From Ceraceosorus guamensis (lineage: Eukaryota > Basidiomycota > Exobasidiomycetes > Ceraceosorales > Ceraceosoraceae), in contig NW_020290090.1 of the NCBI RefSeq assembly GCF_003144195.1, forward strand, positions 7,521-57,056: a stretch of DNA of 49,536 nt, in the 5' to 3' direction. Position numbers and translations under genes: made by a program. The notes under the pieces were generated by a model that did not search any database, was not told where the DNA came from, and saw only the letters and a list, made by a program, of their open reading frames with translations. This document shows positions 12,199 through 27,166 of the stretch, piece after piece. Within the stretch, counting starts at the first letter, position 1. The number at the start of each line of letters is the position of its first letter.

Positions 12199-12665
12199 TC
12201 AAAATTTGCCTTGCATCGCCGCGCTAGGCGCGCCTTCGTCAAGATTGCGGTTCTGACTGTGACTGATTCAGAGTCCGCAAATCACGAGTGCGCGCGCGTT
12301 TGTGTGTGCATTCACGATTGGTGATTCGCGATCCACATTCATCCGAGTCAAGAGTCACAGTCAAGAGTCAGCAGTCGCGAGTCTTGAGTCCAAAATCCAG
12401 TTCAGAGTCACAGCAGCACGGTGAAGCAGTCAAGTCACCAGTCGCGAGTCCAGGGTCGTGAGGGGCCGCTTCATTCTTGATTGTGACTGTGATTGAGCTC
12501 TGCTTAGCCTCGTGCTCTTGTACACTTCTTGTCGAACCCAAGAGGTCCCCTGCATCATCGTTCACCATCTCATACTCAAGGCCATACAACGACGCTTGAA
12601 GATCGCCAAGGGTGCTGTGCTCGACCGCTGCAGCTTCTCTTTTCATTTGTGCACGGCCCTTGACC

Positions 12666-15600
12666 ATGGCCAGCTCTCTAGCTTCTCAGCTTTCGCCAGG
12701 AGTCAGCGTCGAGCGTCGCCCTTCCAGAGCAGCGCAACCTTCCTCACGCAGCGGCACGCCAACCCTCAGCGGCGGTCCATTCGGTGCGATAGGCGGTCAT
12801 CGCGGTAGCGGAGCCGCTTCACCCAGCCCTCAAGCAAGCTCGGACTCAGTCTTTTCGTCCGGTGGTCTAGGCACTGGCACTGCAAACCTGTTCAATCGCC
12901 CCAGCCAAGGCTCTCAGTCGGGTGACGGCGCCGCGAGGGGACTAGATAGGGCTGCATCACCCTATCGCTCAGCCAGCCTGAGGTCCCCTTCACCCAGCTT
13001 TGTCAGCGCCTCGTCTCATCTACAAATGCCATCAAGCGGGGAAGCGAGCGAGCTTGCCAGTATGCCTGCGCTGCTAGTGGAAGACAGATCGCCCGACATC
13101 GATCAGACACCTCGAGCAGATCTCGCAGACGCATCACAGCGACCTGCCATGCGCAACATTCCCAGCGCTGCTGCCCTCGCGGCTTCTACTGCGGAAGAGA
13201 CGGATGACGATGCGGACCATCGCGGCGCGAGTATGGTCGGTCAGCTGGTGGATGGTGACGAGGAGGAGGAGGCGGAGGAGGAGCCACGGATGACCACGCA
13301 TGTATCCTCCAACAATGCCGACTCGTCAGAGGTGACAGCGAATCCTAGAGTGATGAATGCATCGAGCAGCAGTGGAAGCTTAGGTGGTGGTGCAGCACCT
13401 CACACATCAGCGCGAAATCGCGAAAGCTCTGTCGGAACCCCCGTCAGCCCTGCAGGATACGGTTCGGTCAATGGCCAACAACCTGGCAACGCAAGCTCGG
13501 GAAGCAGCGGCAGTCTCAACACAGACAGCTATCCATTCCCAGCAGCCAGATCGGTGCACTCGCCATCACTCGCTTCCTCGGGCGCCTTCTTATCACTGCC
13601 AGCCGCAAATTCCTCCGCTCAACCACAGGGCGGTGCACCACTTCCCAGTCTGACTATTCCCAACAATATCGGTGCGACGGGTAGCTCGACCTCTGTCGCC
13701 GCTACGCTTGGCGGACCGCCCAGCAACCCGGCTTTCTCGCCTTTCGGAAGTCCTCCTCACGATCGTCCCAACTCTTCAAGTAGCATACAGTCGCTACCAT
13801 TTACTTCTCATCAGAGCTTGGGTCACGCAGCAGCCGCAGCTGCTACTCCGGTCACTGATGCGCACACCGCAACTTTCGATGGCAATCGCGGCGGTGTTGC
13901 AGGCAACCTTAACAATGCTAACGACGCTTTGCTCCGATCCTCCCCGTTGTTTACCGAAGTCTTGGATCGCATCATCAGGCTTGAGGGCGGACTCAAGGAT
14001 GTCACTAGGACCCTCAGTGGGCTGAGCAGGAATGTTAGCCTTTTGCTGGATCGAACCCGGCACATGCACCAACCGCAGCCTCAGGGCTATGGACAACAGA
14101 ATTACCCACCACCAAGAGGACAGGCGCATTCCCCTCTTCCTTTTAGCGATGTCAAGTCGGCTGCGGTCGGAACCGGACAAGCACAAGACGAGGTTCGTTC
14201 GCTCAGCATGCAGATGAGCGCACTGACTGGGAGCGTAGCGCAATTGCTGGCTATTCAGCAAGGACAACAGAGTGCGGGTAGTCAGGGGGCTCCGTCGCAG
14301 CATGCGCCACCAACTCAAGGACTGGCGGGACTCGGTCTAGGCCCTGGCAGCACGCCACAGCTCGGAGGCAACATCTCCACGCCGCAATTGGGAACCATGC
14401 CTGGCACGCCTCACCTGTCGGGACCAGCTCACGGACGTCCAAACTCTATGCACCCCTATGAGCGCTCCGTCAGCCCTCGCGTGGGGGGCCCGGGTCCGGC
14501 GCATGGCATACATCCGGGACATGCATCGCAGGTCATGAGTGGCTCGGAAAGCAGGCTGAGCCCCCGCCCAGGAGGAGGGGCAGGGAACAACCCGAATCGC
14601 ACGAGTTGGGGAGCGGGACCGCCTGGTAATCAAGGTTCTCAGGGCGGATACCAGGCGCCGGGGCAAAAGGATTCTCTGGGTCCAAATGACCCTCGCAGAT
14701 GGAGTGGAGTAGGTCAAGGTGCCTTTTCGCCTGCTCTGAATCCCAACATTCGCCGTGAAAGCATGGGCACGCCTGCGCTTGGAGCTGCGCGCAATGGCAC
14801 TCCGGACATCGAGTCTACTGGTAGATTTGCCGGACCGGGTGCTCACGTCGGTTCCCTTAATGGTCCAGCGGCCAATGCTGGCAGCGCCTTGTCCATGGCA
14901 CCTCCCGACGCCAACGTGGTCGTCACGAAGTGGGAGCACCTTAACCTACACATTGATCTGCTTCGGTGCATACTCAAGTACGGCCTTGGACCGCCCAACA
15001 AGATTCAGCAGAGAGCCTTGCCTTTTCTTCTACGTGGGAGCGACATCATCGCGCAAGCCCCGCCCACGCAGGAACGCATCGCTAGCTACGTCATCCCTGC
15101 TCTGCAGCTGACTTTGAATGTGCTCCGTGGAGAGCCACAGATTGCCAACAACAGTACACGTGGACCCATTGCAGTCATCATCAGTACTACCGTCGACCAG
15201 GCCACGCAGGCACAACGTATGGCTCTGGGTCTTGGAGCAGCACTGGGCCTGAGGGTCCACATTGCGGCTGGAGGAGGTGTGGAACCCACTCAGGAAGCGA
15301 ACAATATCGTCTCCGGTCGGCCTCACTTGATTGTTGGCACGCCTCAAAAGATGAATGAAGTCTTCCATCATCTGTCCCTGAGAGGCTCGAATGTCATTAC
15401 ACTTGCCGACATCAGACTAGTCGTCCTCGACGAGGTCGATCAATTGATCGCAAGGAATTTGGCGGACTATGTCTCTACTCTTTTGAGGGCACTGCCACCT
15501 GCCCGAGGTAGTGCACCGCGAAGCGCGTCTGGCGACGACCTTGCGCGCAGTCCACTTGTATCGCCCGGATTGCCGGCGAGCTCCGGTCCAGGACATCCGT

Positions 15601-17030
15601 ATACTTCGTTGGAGAACAGCTTGAGCACTGTCGAAAGGCAGACGGCCATCTTCTCTAACACCGTCCCGCAAGACGTTTTGAACTTTGCTCAGTCCATCCA
15701 CTTGAGGGAAAGCGTCAGGGTGCTTGTTCGTCGTGAAGGCAGCGGAGGGGCGCTGCTCGCCACGACAACATATGGTAATCCTGGTTCAGGCTGGAACGCG
15801 GTCGCTTCTGGTGCCGTTTCTTCGCCGAGTGTGGGCTCCGGTACGATGGGACTTGGTAACAATCACGGAAACACACCCACCTATCAAAGTCCGAACCCTC
15901 AAGGTCAATCTGGATTTGCACCGCTTCAGATGCACTCCCAACAACAGCAGGCTCACAATTTTGCTAGCGCTCATTCGCAACCGCAACATTATGCCCATGC
16001 CGTCAGCGCGCCGCCTGCTCAGAACGGTGCCATGACCGATTCCGTCATCGCGGCCCTGCGCGGACTTCGACAGTACTACGTATATGTCGCCATAACGGAA
16101 GGAAGCAGCGGGAAAGCGACGCCTTCGCTTGGTCAAGGAAGCTTCAATCAACATGGCATGGAGATGAAATTGTGAGCCTGGATGCGTGGCGCGCGACTTG
16201 CACGTGCCTCTGATAGACCCTCGCCTCTCTCCCTTCAGGGACGTGATTACGGACCTTTTGGAGGACATTGATTTTGGTCAAGCGGTAGTGTACACCTCTT
16301 CCTCCGCAAATCTGGAAGCTGTGACGTACAAGCTGGCCAGCAAAGGCATCGAAGCGTTGGCCCTTGTAAGTAGGCGCGTTGCGAATATTGCTTCAGGTAT
16401 GACCCGCGTCTGATCAGAGTCACCGTATCAATATGCTCGACCGCACCAGTCCAAGGAAATGGCACCATCTACGCGTTCTGGCGTTTTGGCCAAGTTCAGG
16501 GGAGGCAGCACGACGGGCAACGCTTATCAAGCGGCTTCACATGCGGTGGTTGGCGGGCCGGGCTCGGCGGGCAACGTGGCGGGCAGGAAATGTCTTGTGG
16601 TGCATGACCTGGCCGTCAACCCTAGAGATGTTCATCAAGTGCCTCTAGTAGTCTTCTATGACCTTCCGAGGAGCGTCGAGGAGTACAAGGAAAAGTGAGT
16701 CATCTGACCAAGCGGGCCTGCCTGTGAGAGCGCCGCTCATGTGAACATCATCCCATCTTCCCCCATAGAATCTCTTGCGCTGCTTCTGCAGGCGCAAGCG
16801 CGGGACTGGGCAGACCCAGCGTATGTATCAACGTCGTCACCGGCTCGGGTGGCTCACGCGGGGATGTGGAAACGCTGCGCTCCCTGGAACTAGCACTGGG
16901 ATGCAAGATGGGTGAGCGGCTTGGGCTTGTATTCTGCTGGCGCGAAAAGTGCTGAGAAGTTCTCACAATTGCAAATTCGTCTTCTGCAGCCGAATTGCCC
17001 ATGCACCTCGGACAAATCCTGAATTTTTGA
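12666..17030 (+). CDS. eIF4A-like DEAD-box pseudo-helicase with long disordered N-terminus
   Basis: Five exons (12666-16171, 16239-16365, 16450-16694, 16769-16911, 16990-17030) encode about 1353 residues; all phases agree. The ATG at 12666 is preferred over 12612 for its ACCATGG context. Residues 1 to about 750 are Ser/Gly/Pro/Gln-rich and probably disordered, with helical stretches near 426-465 and 510-535. From about 756 the protein follows eIF4A: WEHLNLHIDLLRCILKYGLG, a Q-motif (NKIQQRALPFLLRGSDIIAQ), a motif II region VLDEVDQLI (about 918-926), a motif III region FSNTVPQDVL, and RecA-2 segments VVYTSSSANLEAV, FRGG and VVFYDLPRSVEEY. The catalytic motifs are lost: Walker A, normally AQSGTGKT, reads AQAPPTQER at about 796; DEAD reads DEVD; the HRIGRxGR arginine-finger motif is absent. 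I infer a non-ATPase scaffold, perhaps binding eIF4G-type partners or RNA. The C-terminus (AELPMHLGQILNF) fits eIF4A (IDEMPMNVADLI). The family resemblance is clear; the function is not known to me. Confidence 0.85.
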
Positions 17031-17612
17031 GCAAGCGCTTTCCGAATCATTTCGTACCGTACATGCAATGTTCTCCGTCGCGCCACCAGACTATGAGTCG
17101 CAAGCGCCATGGATCCCGATGACGACCTCATGGCACCTGTCAGACCTAGATCGCACCAAATAACTTTCGACATCAAGATCAACATGTAGCTTTTGATACA
17201 CCCACTGCTTCAAGAATTCGCACACGCTATCGATACGGAGCCCTTTCGACTCGCAAATTCTTTCCTTTTGACTCGACCAACGAAGCATCCGTTTCATGTT
17301 TGCAGACTCGCTCAGCTTTTGACGCAGCAATTCTACGCATCTTCACCGAGTTTTGCGGTCTGGCGCGCGAGAAGATGTCCGATCTGGAGTAAAGCTTGAT
17401 AGGGGATAAAGCAAGGATTGTATTCGAGCACGCTGACTTGCATGACGTGGTGTACGTACAACGTGAGCACATCTCAGGGATTCAACGAACCATGATATGA
17501 AGCCCACTCCACTCCACCTTCCGTGTTTGCTCAGCGCGGCAAATGCGTCATAATCACCTTGCCCCGCGCTTTTCGTGCAGTCTGCAAGGGATCACTGCGT
17601 GCCGTGCCGTCC
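17031..17612. other. convergent intergenic region with a doubtful minus-strand coding fragment
   Basis: This lies between the 3' ends of the pseudo-helicase and the snRNP protein gene. On the minus strand an ATG at 17443 opens a 36-codon frame (MQVSVLEYNPCFIPYQALLQ...) that stops near 17333. An overlapping frame at 17330-17091 reads LSESANMKRMLRWSSQKERI and later FLKQWVYQKLHVDLDVESYL. The composition looks protein-like, but no canonical intron joins the two frames. It could be a small gene that I cannot assemble, a decayed gene or 3' UTR. Confidence 0.3.
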
Positions 17613-19028
17613 TCACCGCCTCTTGGCGAATCCAATGCTCAACTCTTCTCCACTAGCAAGCTTGAAATTCCTCATCTTTTCCAGCGCCAATGTCGCCTCT
17701 TGCGTCCCAGAAAATGCTACGAGCGCATACGCCGTCGGCGGCTTGCGCGATGCCTCGGCTGGGAAATGCTGTAGCGAGACGTAGCCTTTTTGCCTGGTTG
17801 GGAATAGAGCGCAATCCAACGCACGGAGGGGAGGGTGCACTATTGTCAGCGCGATTCGGTTTGTGATCGTGGCGAGATAGCTGCTTTGCCCGGTACGCGC
17901 CCCACTCTCCGGATGATCAGCATCCATTTGTGCAGTAGGTCTCTCACTGTCCCTTCTACGCCTCTTTCGGCTTTGCTTTTCGCCTCAGACATTGAATGCG
18001 ATCTCACACACCGTGTCCCATTTCCGCGACTCACTGGCTGAACAAGACTCCCAGAGCTTCTTGCGTAACCTTTTCGGGTACATCTCCGCAAAAGAGAACC
18101 TCGTTGGGCACCTTTCCTGGCGCTGCCAACGGCGCTCCCAGCGCTTTGCCATTTCTTCTGCGCTCTCCTTGCGACTCGGCATCCGAGTCCGAGTCCGAGT
18201 CCATTTGCATAGCTGCACGCGTCGCACAAGTGGGAATTGACGATCAAGTCGGTGAGATCTGACTGAGCTGGTGTCGAGCTCGTAACGCATGACAAAGACT
18301 CACCCTCTCCCTCATCGCTGTCACCCTCTTCCCCCTGCACCTTCTTTCTCTTGTTATCCGCCTCATCTCCTTCGCCCACATTTCCTTCTGCCTCCCTATC
18401 TCTCTTGCCGCTCTTTTTGGATTCCGCCTGAGCAGAACTGATCGTCACCTTGCCCGGCCCGGGCACGCTATTGGAGCCACTCGCTGTGCTCAGCACCCCG
18501 TTGGAGCCCAGCTTGGCTTGGGAAAGCAAGACGGGATCATACAGAGCTGTGGGACCGTGCTGATCTACCAATGTAGCTTTCGAGATGGTCCGAGCGTATT
18601 CGATTGACTGCAAAGAAGAGTGCGGAGCTTAACCTCCTCGTCACACACACCGCACAAGAGAGCTCGCGCTGCTTCCCGGTGTCGCTTACCGATCCCTTTC
18701 GCTCACTCACCAAGCTCTTGCCATAAAATTCAAGCCCTTCTAGAGCTCTGAGGGCTGTGGTAGCGTTGGCCAGATCCTGAAAGACGACAAACGCCTGACC
18801 TCTCATGCCATCCGCCCGAGTCGCTACGACATCTAAAACTTTCCCATACGCATTGAAGAGGACGTACAATTGTCTTTTGAGCTCTGAGAAAGAAAGAAAG
18901 AAAGGGGGGCGAGGTTTGCATGAGGCAAATAGAAGAAGACAGCAAGCGCAGTGGGACTCACCAGGTTTCTTTATCCGATTGTCAAGATTCCGAACGAAGA
19001 GCGAAGGGTTGGGAGCATTCTTCGACAT
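17613..19028 (-). CDS. U1A/U2B''-type snRNP protein with two RRMs
   Basis: Five exons on the minus strand (19028-18962, 18883-18711, 18607-18304, 18212-18035, 17793-17613) give 300 residues with matching phases. RRM1 begins SLFVRNLDNRIKKPE and LKRQLYVLFNAYGKVLDVVA; its RNP1 is RGQAFVVF, the U1A/U2B''/SNF form, followed by ALEGLEFYGKSL and IEYARTISKA. An acidic and basic low-complexity linker follows (KRDREAEGNVGEGDEADNKR, DSDSDSD). RRM2 starts NEVLFCGDVPEKVTQEALGV and ends LSIGFAKRR, the usual C-terminus. The protein should bind a stem-loop of U1 or U2 snRNA in spliceosomal snRNPs. Sequence alone does not tell U1A from U2B''. RRM2 looks short between LFSQ and GYVSL, so one residue block there may be mis-spliced in my model. 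The start at 19028 is chosen because the family begins close to RRM1; an upstream Met at 19082 is also in frame. Confidence 0.9.
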
Positions 19029-19634
19029 TGTGAGTCGCCTACTCGCTGCTCGCTGCGTGTACACGTATGCGTTTCCTTGCACAGGCTAGCGCAGAGATTT
19101 GGAGGTCGCACAATGGAGTGCTCGAGAGCGAGAGACAGATGGGTGGGCTACGGCAGCTGCTGGACTGGATGTGGCAGTGGTGAGTGGAGTGAGAAGGATG
19201 CGGATCGTGAGCAGGCGACAGGTCAGAACAGAGGCACCGCGTGCACCAGCAGTCACAGTCGCGTATTTGTTGGATCGTCGCGTCCGCGTCCACTCTCGTA
19301 CGAGATAACTTGCAGTAATGATCATAAATTCCAATCGTGAATCTTGAATCCTGGATCAGAATCAAGAATCGACTGGACTCACCACAGACTTTTTGGTTTG
19401 ATTCCAAATTAAAAGCAAATCTCGGCTGCTTGATTCAACTGATTGTCAATACCCCGCCGGTAGTCGAGGGGTAGCTCGTCCCTTCTCGCACCCTTCCTTC
19501 GTTTCGGATTGTGAACAACCAAACCAAGCAACGTCAACGTGGCCAACATTTTGCTTGCCGACTTGACACTTTGAGCCTTCTTAGCTCCCACCCTGGCATC
19601 CAAAAGCGCGGCCTAGGCGCTCACGGCGAGGTTG
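19029..19634. other. divergent promoter region
   Basis: It separates the divergent snRNP (-) and AFG2 (+) start codons by 606 bp, so both promoters should be inside. No gene is seen. Copies of the GAATC/GATTC type dispersed motif occur near 19335-19385. Confidence 0.6.
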
Positions 19635-23140
<3,506 letters not shown>

Positions 23141-24122
23141 ATATTTAGGGACTCGGCTGTCGCACGACCTTAGCTGTGTGGCACCGTTGTTCCAGAGGTA
23201 CTTCCTCATTCGGAGGGCACTTAGCTCTCATGTTCCAGGCAGCTAGAACGCGCGACCAATCAAAGAAACCGCAGAACCTGTCATCATCAGCTCGTGTCAC
23301 TGTAAGCATTCTCTCAGCACGCTCGTCGACCGCCAATCCATCTCCGCGGAGCCTCCAATGAAGGACGTCGACTCCATCCGCAAGACAACGGCCGGACCTT
23401 TGGAAGCTCTTTTCTGCACATGGTTCATTTGCTTCTAATCTCCGGCTATGCGGGCTCCAAGTAGCCGGTCAAGACACGCAGGAACGAGCATCTGACATCA
23501 CGCTCGCGCCGGCTACGACGGCATTGGAAAGGCGCGTCCGAGAGCAATGCTAGGCCTCATTGACGGGCCGCTTCGATCAGGACTCTGTACTCAGTCCCCG
23601 ACAAGACGCCGGAGTTCATTTGCACAGTGTACCTGGGCACAAGCATCTTTGGTCTCTGCTCGTTTCAAGGTGGCCTTTGCTATGCTCAGGAACCACATGT
23701 ATCCTCATCGCCGCCGTCACTTTCCCTATGGAACATGTGATCTTGCTTGGACCTGAAGGTCATTGGAGCTGTGGGCCGCCGAAGTAGAAGCAGATGGAGC
23801 TGGCACCTTGACCATCTCAGACTAGCATTCCATTCGGATGTGTCATTCCGGACGAACGGGTGCTCGACCTACAACACTGCGCTCAATGAGAAAGGAGCAT
23901 CCATGATGATGTATGGGCAGTGAAGGGCAGCTGTTGATCGGGCAAGGGGAGGGTCAACGGTTTGAATCTCGATACCGCTTCTCTTACGAAAGGCCTAACG
24001 TTTGCTCGATTTTCGAGCATATAAAGGCAGCGTGCCACCTACTTGCCCACACGCCTCAGTTTGTGTGTCGCACGACCAACATCGAACAGGTCCATCACTC
24101 GTAGCTTACTCACCTCGTCAAC
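23141..24122. other. intergenic region before the secreted-protein array
   Basis: No assignable gene is seen. Several 60-75 codon frames exist but lack splice logic or recognisable sequence. The region marks the change from compact housekeeping genes to the gene-poor middle of the window. It ends with the promoter of the first array gene. Confidence 0.55.
24020..24025 (+). promoter_or_regulatory. TATA box of array gene 1
   Basis: TATAAA (in CATATAAAGGCAG) lies 103 bp upstream of the ATG at 24123. All four array genes have such an element 103-152 bp upstream, supporting it as the core promoter. Confidence 0.55.
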
Positions 24123-24616
24123 ATGCTCACTCAAAACTTTTTGCTCATTGCCATCGCTGCTTCGATATTCTGGAGCTGTGTGCAGGGGTTTGACGACCCA
24201 GGTTACGGCAATCTCTTCAGTACGTACCCTTGAACGAAGCTGACGAGGCTTGTGCTTTTGCTCTGCCTGCTATTCCTCTCTGAGCTCCGTGCGTTTTGCG
24301 TTTTGCAGGAGTTTTGACCTACCCGACAAATCTCTGGGATGAGAACAAGCTGAGAGCGGTCTGGACGGCCAACTGCGGCGCGGTCAACGGAAAGAAATGG
24401 GAGCTCGGCAAATTCTCACACGACACCACCATTTATTGCTATTGCAAAGCCGCGTGAGTAGCGCTCAATCGATCCTCGCACATGGAAGCTGATTCTGACC
24501 AGCATGCTTGCGCTCACAGGGATGGTACGAGCTTGGCTGTGACTGCAGCCAATGCGACCGACAGTGACACCCATGCCCTTGGTCTCGGGACATTCCTAAT
24601 AGCCTATGTGCGCTGA
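24123..24616 (+). CDS. small secreted protein, YCYD family, copy 1 (divergent)
   Basis: Three exons (24123-24219, 24309-24453, 24520-24616) encode 112 residues. Intron phases are 1 and 2, as in the other three copies. Residues 1-22 (MLTQNFLLIAIAASIFWSCV then QG) are a signal peptide; the mature chain starts FDDPGYGNLFR, with the arginine codon split by intron 1 as in the paralogs. The domain has W, a lone Cys (WTANCGAV) and ends exon 2 with IYCYCKA, where the other copies have YCYDE or YCYDR. Exon 3 ends FLIAYVR, close to copy 3 (VAYVR) and copy 4 (TAYVS). Copy 1 is the most diverged and shortest. I do not recognise the family. A secreted, plant- or host-facing effector role is inference from size, signal peptide and tandem duplication. 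Confidence 0.8.
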
Positions 24617-25473
24617 GTTCACCCGCCTGCCTCGCCCGTACTTCAACAATGGGGCCGTTCGCGCTGCGAGGTCCCACAGACTCTGTCCAGATAATAGCTG
24701 CCATTGTTGAGGCTGAATTCCACAAGTCTTCGGTATCGAACCATTGGCAACAGGCCACCTTCGTATCCGTACGCTCAGACTGCTTCATGTAATGTCAAAG
24801 ACTGCAATCTGATCATTTTAGTCAGAACTCGACCCATCGTCCTCGGTTTGTGTGGCCTAAAGGACTGCCGCGGAGTTTGACAAACAAGGTTTCGACATGC
24901 CCATGTACCTTTGGCGATGGCCAAGCAGCGTCGAGCGGCTCGCGTGCACTACGATGAGAACATTTCCACGCTTCTTTGCGGTCACCATTCAATCGAAGCT
25001 CATATGACCGGGATGTGGGCCCCAGGTACACACGTCATTACGATCTCTCATTCGCGCAGCATTGGTCGCTGCTCTCTCGTGTAAGAATAGTGCGGAGGAG
25101 CAGAGCCGCCGCAGCCTCTCTACCGAGCTCCATGATGTGAACCTCGTGGTGACGGCGGTCCGGTGGGCCAGGGCGCTTGTATCAGAAGGGGCTGAACCGA
25201 GCATCCAATGCGCAATTGTCTGCCCTCGATCACGGCCGCGCCTCTCGGGTGCGGAAGCAAGCTGCAAAGGCCGAGTGTCGCAGACGGGTGCTCCTGGTCT
25301 GGCGTAAAGGGAACGTGGACTGACTTCTTAAAAGGCTTCATTTCCTTGTGCTTCTCCATCACTTCCTCCTTCAATCAATTCAATCACTACGAGCGGCAAT
25401 ACGTACCAGCAACCAATACACATCTCAAAAACCTCATCCTTCTTTACTGGGCCTGCTTGCTTTCACGACCGAC
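24617..25473. other. spacer between array copies 1 and 2
   Basis: No gene is assignable. Minus-strand open frames here are not supported by splice sites or composition. The spacer ends with the copy 2 promoter. Confidence 0.55.
25328..25335 (+). promoter_or_regulatory. TATA-like element of array gene 2
   Basis: TTAAAAGG lies 146 bp upstream of the ATG at 25474, the same distance as the TATA boxes of copies 3 and 4 (152 and 144 bp). It is a weaker match than in the other copies. Confidence 0.4.
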
Positions 25474-26026
25474 ATGCTCTCTGTTCGCCTCTTCCGCAAC
25501 ATTTCGGTAGCTTTGCTTGGTATCCTTGGAGTCAAGGCCTTTGAGAATCCCAAACGTCACCTCCTCTACCGTGAGTGACGTCAGTCTGACTCGCGTCTCG
25601 AGTTCGGAGCGGACATCTGGCCCACAAGCTGACGCATCTAAAATTGGTACAAAAGGTGTCGTCAACGCCCCTCAGGAATGGGGAATCAATGACATCAAGA
25701 AACACTGGGCAACACATTGTGTGAAAGCCTGTAAGGATCAAGGATCGTTCATCGCGACTGAGGATGTTGGTTATTTTTCCTATGACCCAACGACCTACTT
25801 GTACTGCTACGATGAGTGAGTCAACATTGCTATGGTCGCACGACGTGGCTTCACAACAGACATCTTACGTGAGGCTGCTCGTCTTGCATCTTCGCGCTCC
25901 GTTGATGATCGCAGGCACGAGCACAGCTGGGCCACTGAAGCGGCAGACTCACTCAACCAGGAGAACATTGCAAACAGGCAGTGGGGTCAGGTGATAGGCT
26001 TGTTCTCAGTCGAGCGTGTCAGCTAG
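25474..26026 (+). CDS. small secreted protein, YCYD family, copy 2
   Basis: Three exons (25474-25570, 25656-25815, 25915-26026) encode 122 residues; introns are in phases 1 and 2. The signal peptide is about residues 1-22 (MLSVRLFRNISVALLGILGV then KA), with mature start FENPKRHLLYR. Exon 2 encodes QEWGINDIKKHWATHCVKAC, then ATEDVGYF and DPTTYLYCYDE. Exon 3 encodes HEHSWATEAADSLNQENIAN and ends SVERVS. It is closest to copy 3: exon 1 is 97 nt and exon 3 is 112 nt in both. It has an extra Cys (CVKAC) that copy 3 lacks and copy 4 has. The acceptor of intron 1 (ACAAAAG) has a poor pyrimidine tract, but the junction rebuilds the conserved arginine codon. Function is unknown; an effector role is inferred. 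Confidence 0.82.
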
Positions 26027-27166
26027 ATCGTCATCGACGCCGAGTCTCTGGAGCAAAGCGAGCGTTCAGAGACTATGCGCCCGAGATCGATTGCGATGGT
26101 CTGCTCACACTCTGACTGCACATCGTACGCTCGCACAAACAGCTGCATGTCTGCTGCATAAATGTGTGCTGAATGCACAATAGTACGCCGCAGACAGCCT
26201 ATCCCTCGCCATCCACCATATTTCCTTAGGCGGGTCTTAGTACCGAATCCGATCTTGGCACAACGGCTGTGAATGGAGTGCCTGTGTACAGGCAGACGTC
26301 CACCCGATCGCGCTTAGAGGCCGTCTGCTATTTGCCTCACCCCTTCTTACAAAACCCCGCCAGCATTCGTGGCTCTTGACTGCACGCTCTCGCCTTCGTG
26401 ACTCTTTGAAGTACAGATTCCAATCCTACCGTAAATGCACTGGGCTGAGCCTTGCGCAGAGGTCTCGAAATCGTAGGCGAGCTCAGATTGCCTGCGAGCT
26501 GAAGTAGGACTTCAATCAGGAATGCTTCTTGGGACTCCCACCGAAGCCTGTCGAGAAGGAGGAACGCGCATATGCGCCCTATCTTTTGAAAGATGCTGAC
26601 ACTCTTGATGCTCATCTATGATTGGGCATGAGCAGGCCGCATAGCTTGTGTGATGGGTTCATTGCTGAATGGACGCACGGATGGTTGGCTGACGATGCCG
26701 CACCCCGCGAGCTGTTGCTCGCGCGTCTCCAACGGCGAATTTTGATGAAGCGTAGAAAGAGAACCTGTCCTGTCTTACAAGTGGCGGAACGAAAGAGCCG
26801 CTGCATCCCCCCTAACGGCTCTACCTAGGTCTCATGACCTCATCACATTTCGGCCTGGTGGGTCCGAGGTTTTGTTGTGGGGGCCACATCCGACCGATGG
26901 ACCCCCGCTGTTTGATGGATACCTACTGCCCTGGGCTTCTGCCCAGACATGCAAGCTGTCCCTCGCATTCATTTGTAAGAAATCTGCGAATGCGGCGGCA
27001 TGTGTAGATGCGCCTATAAAAGGGGATGGTCTGCGCGTCGATTCGTCATATTTCCAACAAATTGGCTACCGCAAGCTGTCTATTATCAGCGGCTAAAATT
27101 CAGCGACAGACGCTCCCTGCGCTCTGTTTGGTCAACCATCGACGCTACTTCGGCAGCAGCCCCGAG
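26027..27166. other. spacer between array copies 2 and 3
   Basis: This is the longest spacer in the array (1.1 kb). No gene is assignable; a 92-codon minus-strand frame at 26337-26615 has no supporting features. It ends with the copy 3 promoter. Confidence 0.55.
27015..27021 (+). promoter_or_regulatory. TATA box of array gene 3
   Basis: TATAAAA (in GCCTATAAAAGGGG) lies 152 bp upstream of the ATG at 27167. It is the best consensus of the four array promoters, together with that of copy 4. Confidence 0.6.

Larger units (their letters stand above)
10928..12665. other. shared upstream region of REV3 and the eIF4A-like gene
   Basis: The two flanking genes diverge, so both promoters should be here. 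I see no gene. It holds a perfect 2 x 40 bp tandem duplication (11681-11760), a CAG/GAGCAG microsatellite (about 12072-12198), and dense copies of the dispersed CACGAGTC / AATCACGA motif near 11354-11383 and 12280-12460. A TATA-like run (ATATATATATGTATATG) lies near 11873-11890, but it is about 790 bp from the downstream ATG and its role is unclear. Confidence 0.6.

Noticed and set aside
12057-12242. Poly-Leu minus-strand frame and poly-Ser/Arg plus frame
   Set aside because: Translation of the CAG/GAGCAG microsatellite only.
17091-17443. Two overlapping minus-strand frames as one small gene
   Set aside because: They can only be joined by an impossible 14-nt intron or a frame change, so I did not annotate a CDS.
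18001-18262. Plus-strand frames opposite the snRNP gene
   Set aside because: Shadows of exon 4 of the minus-strand RRM gene.
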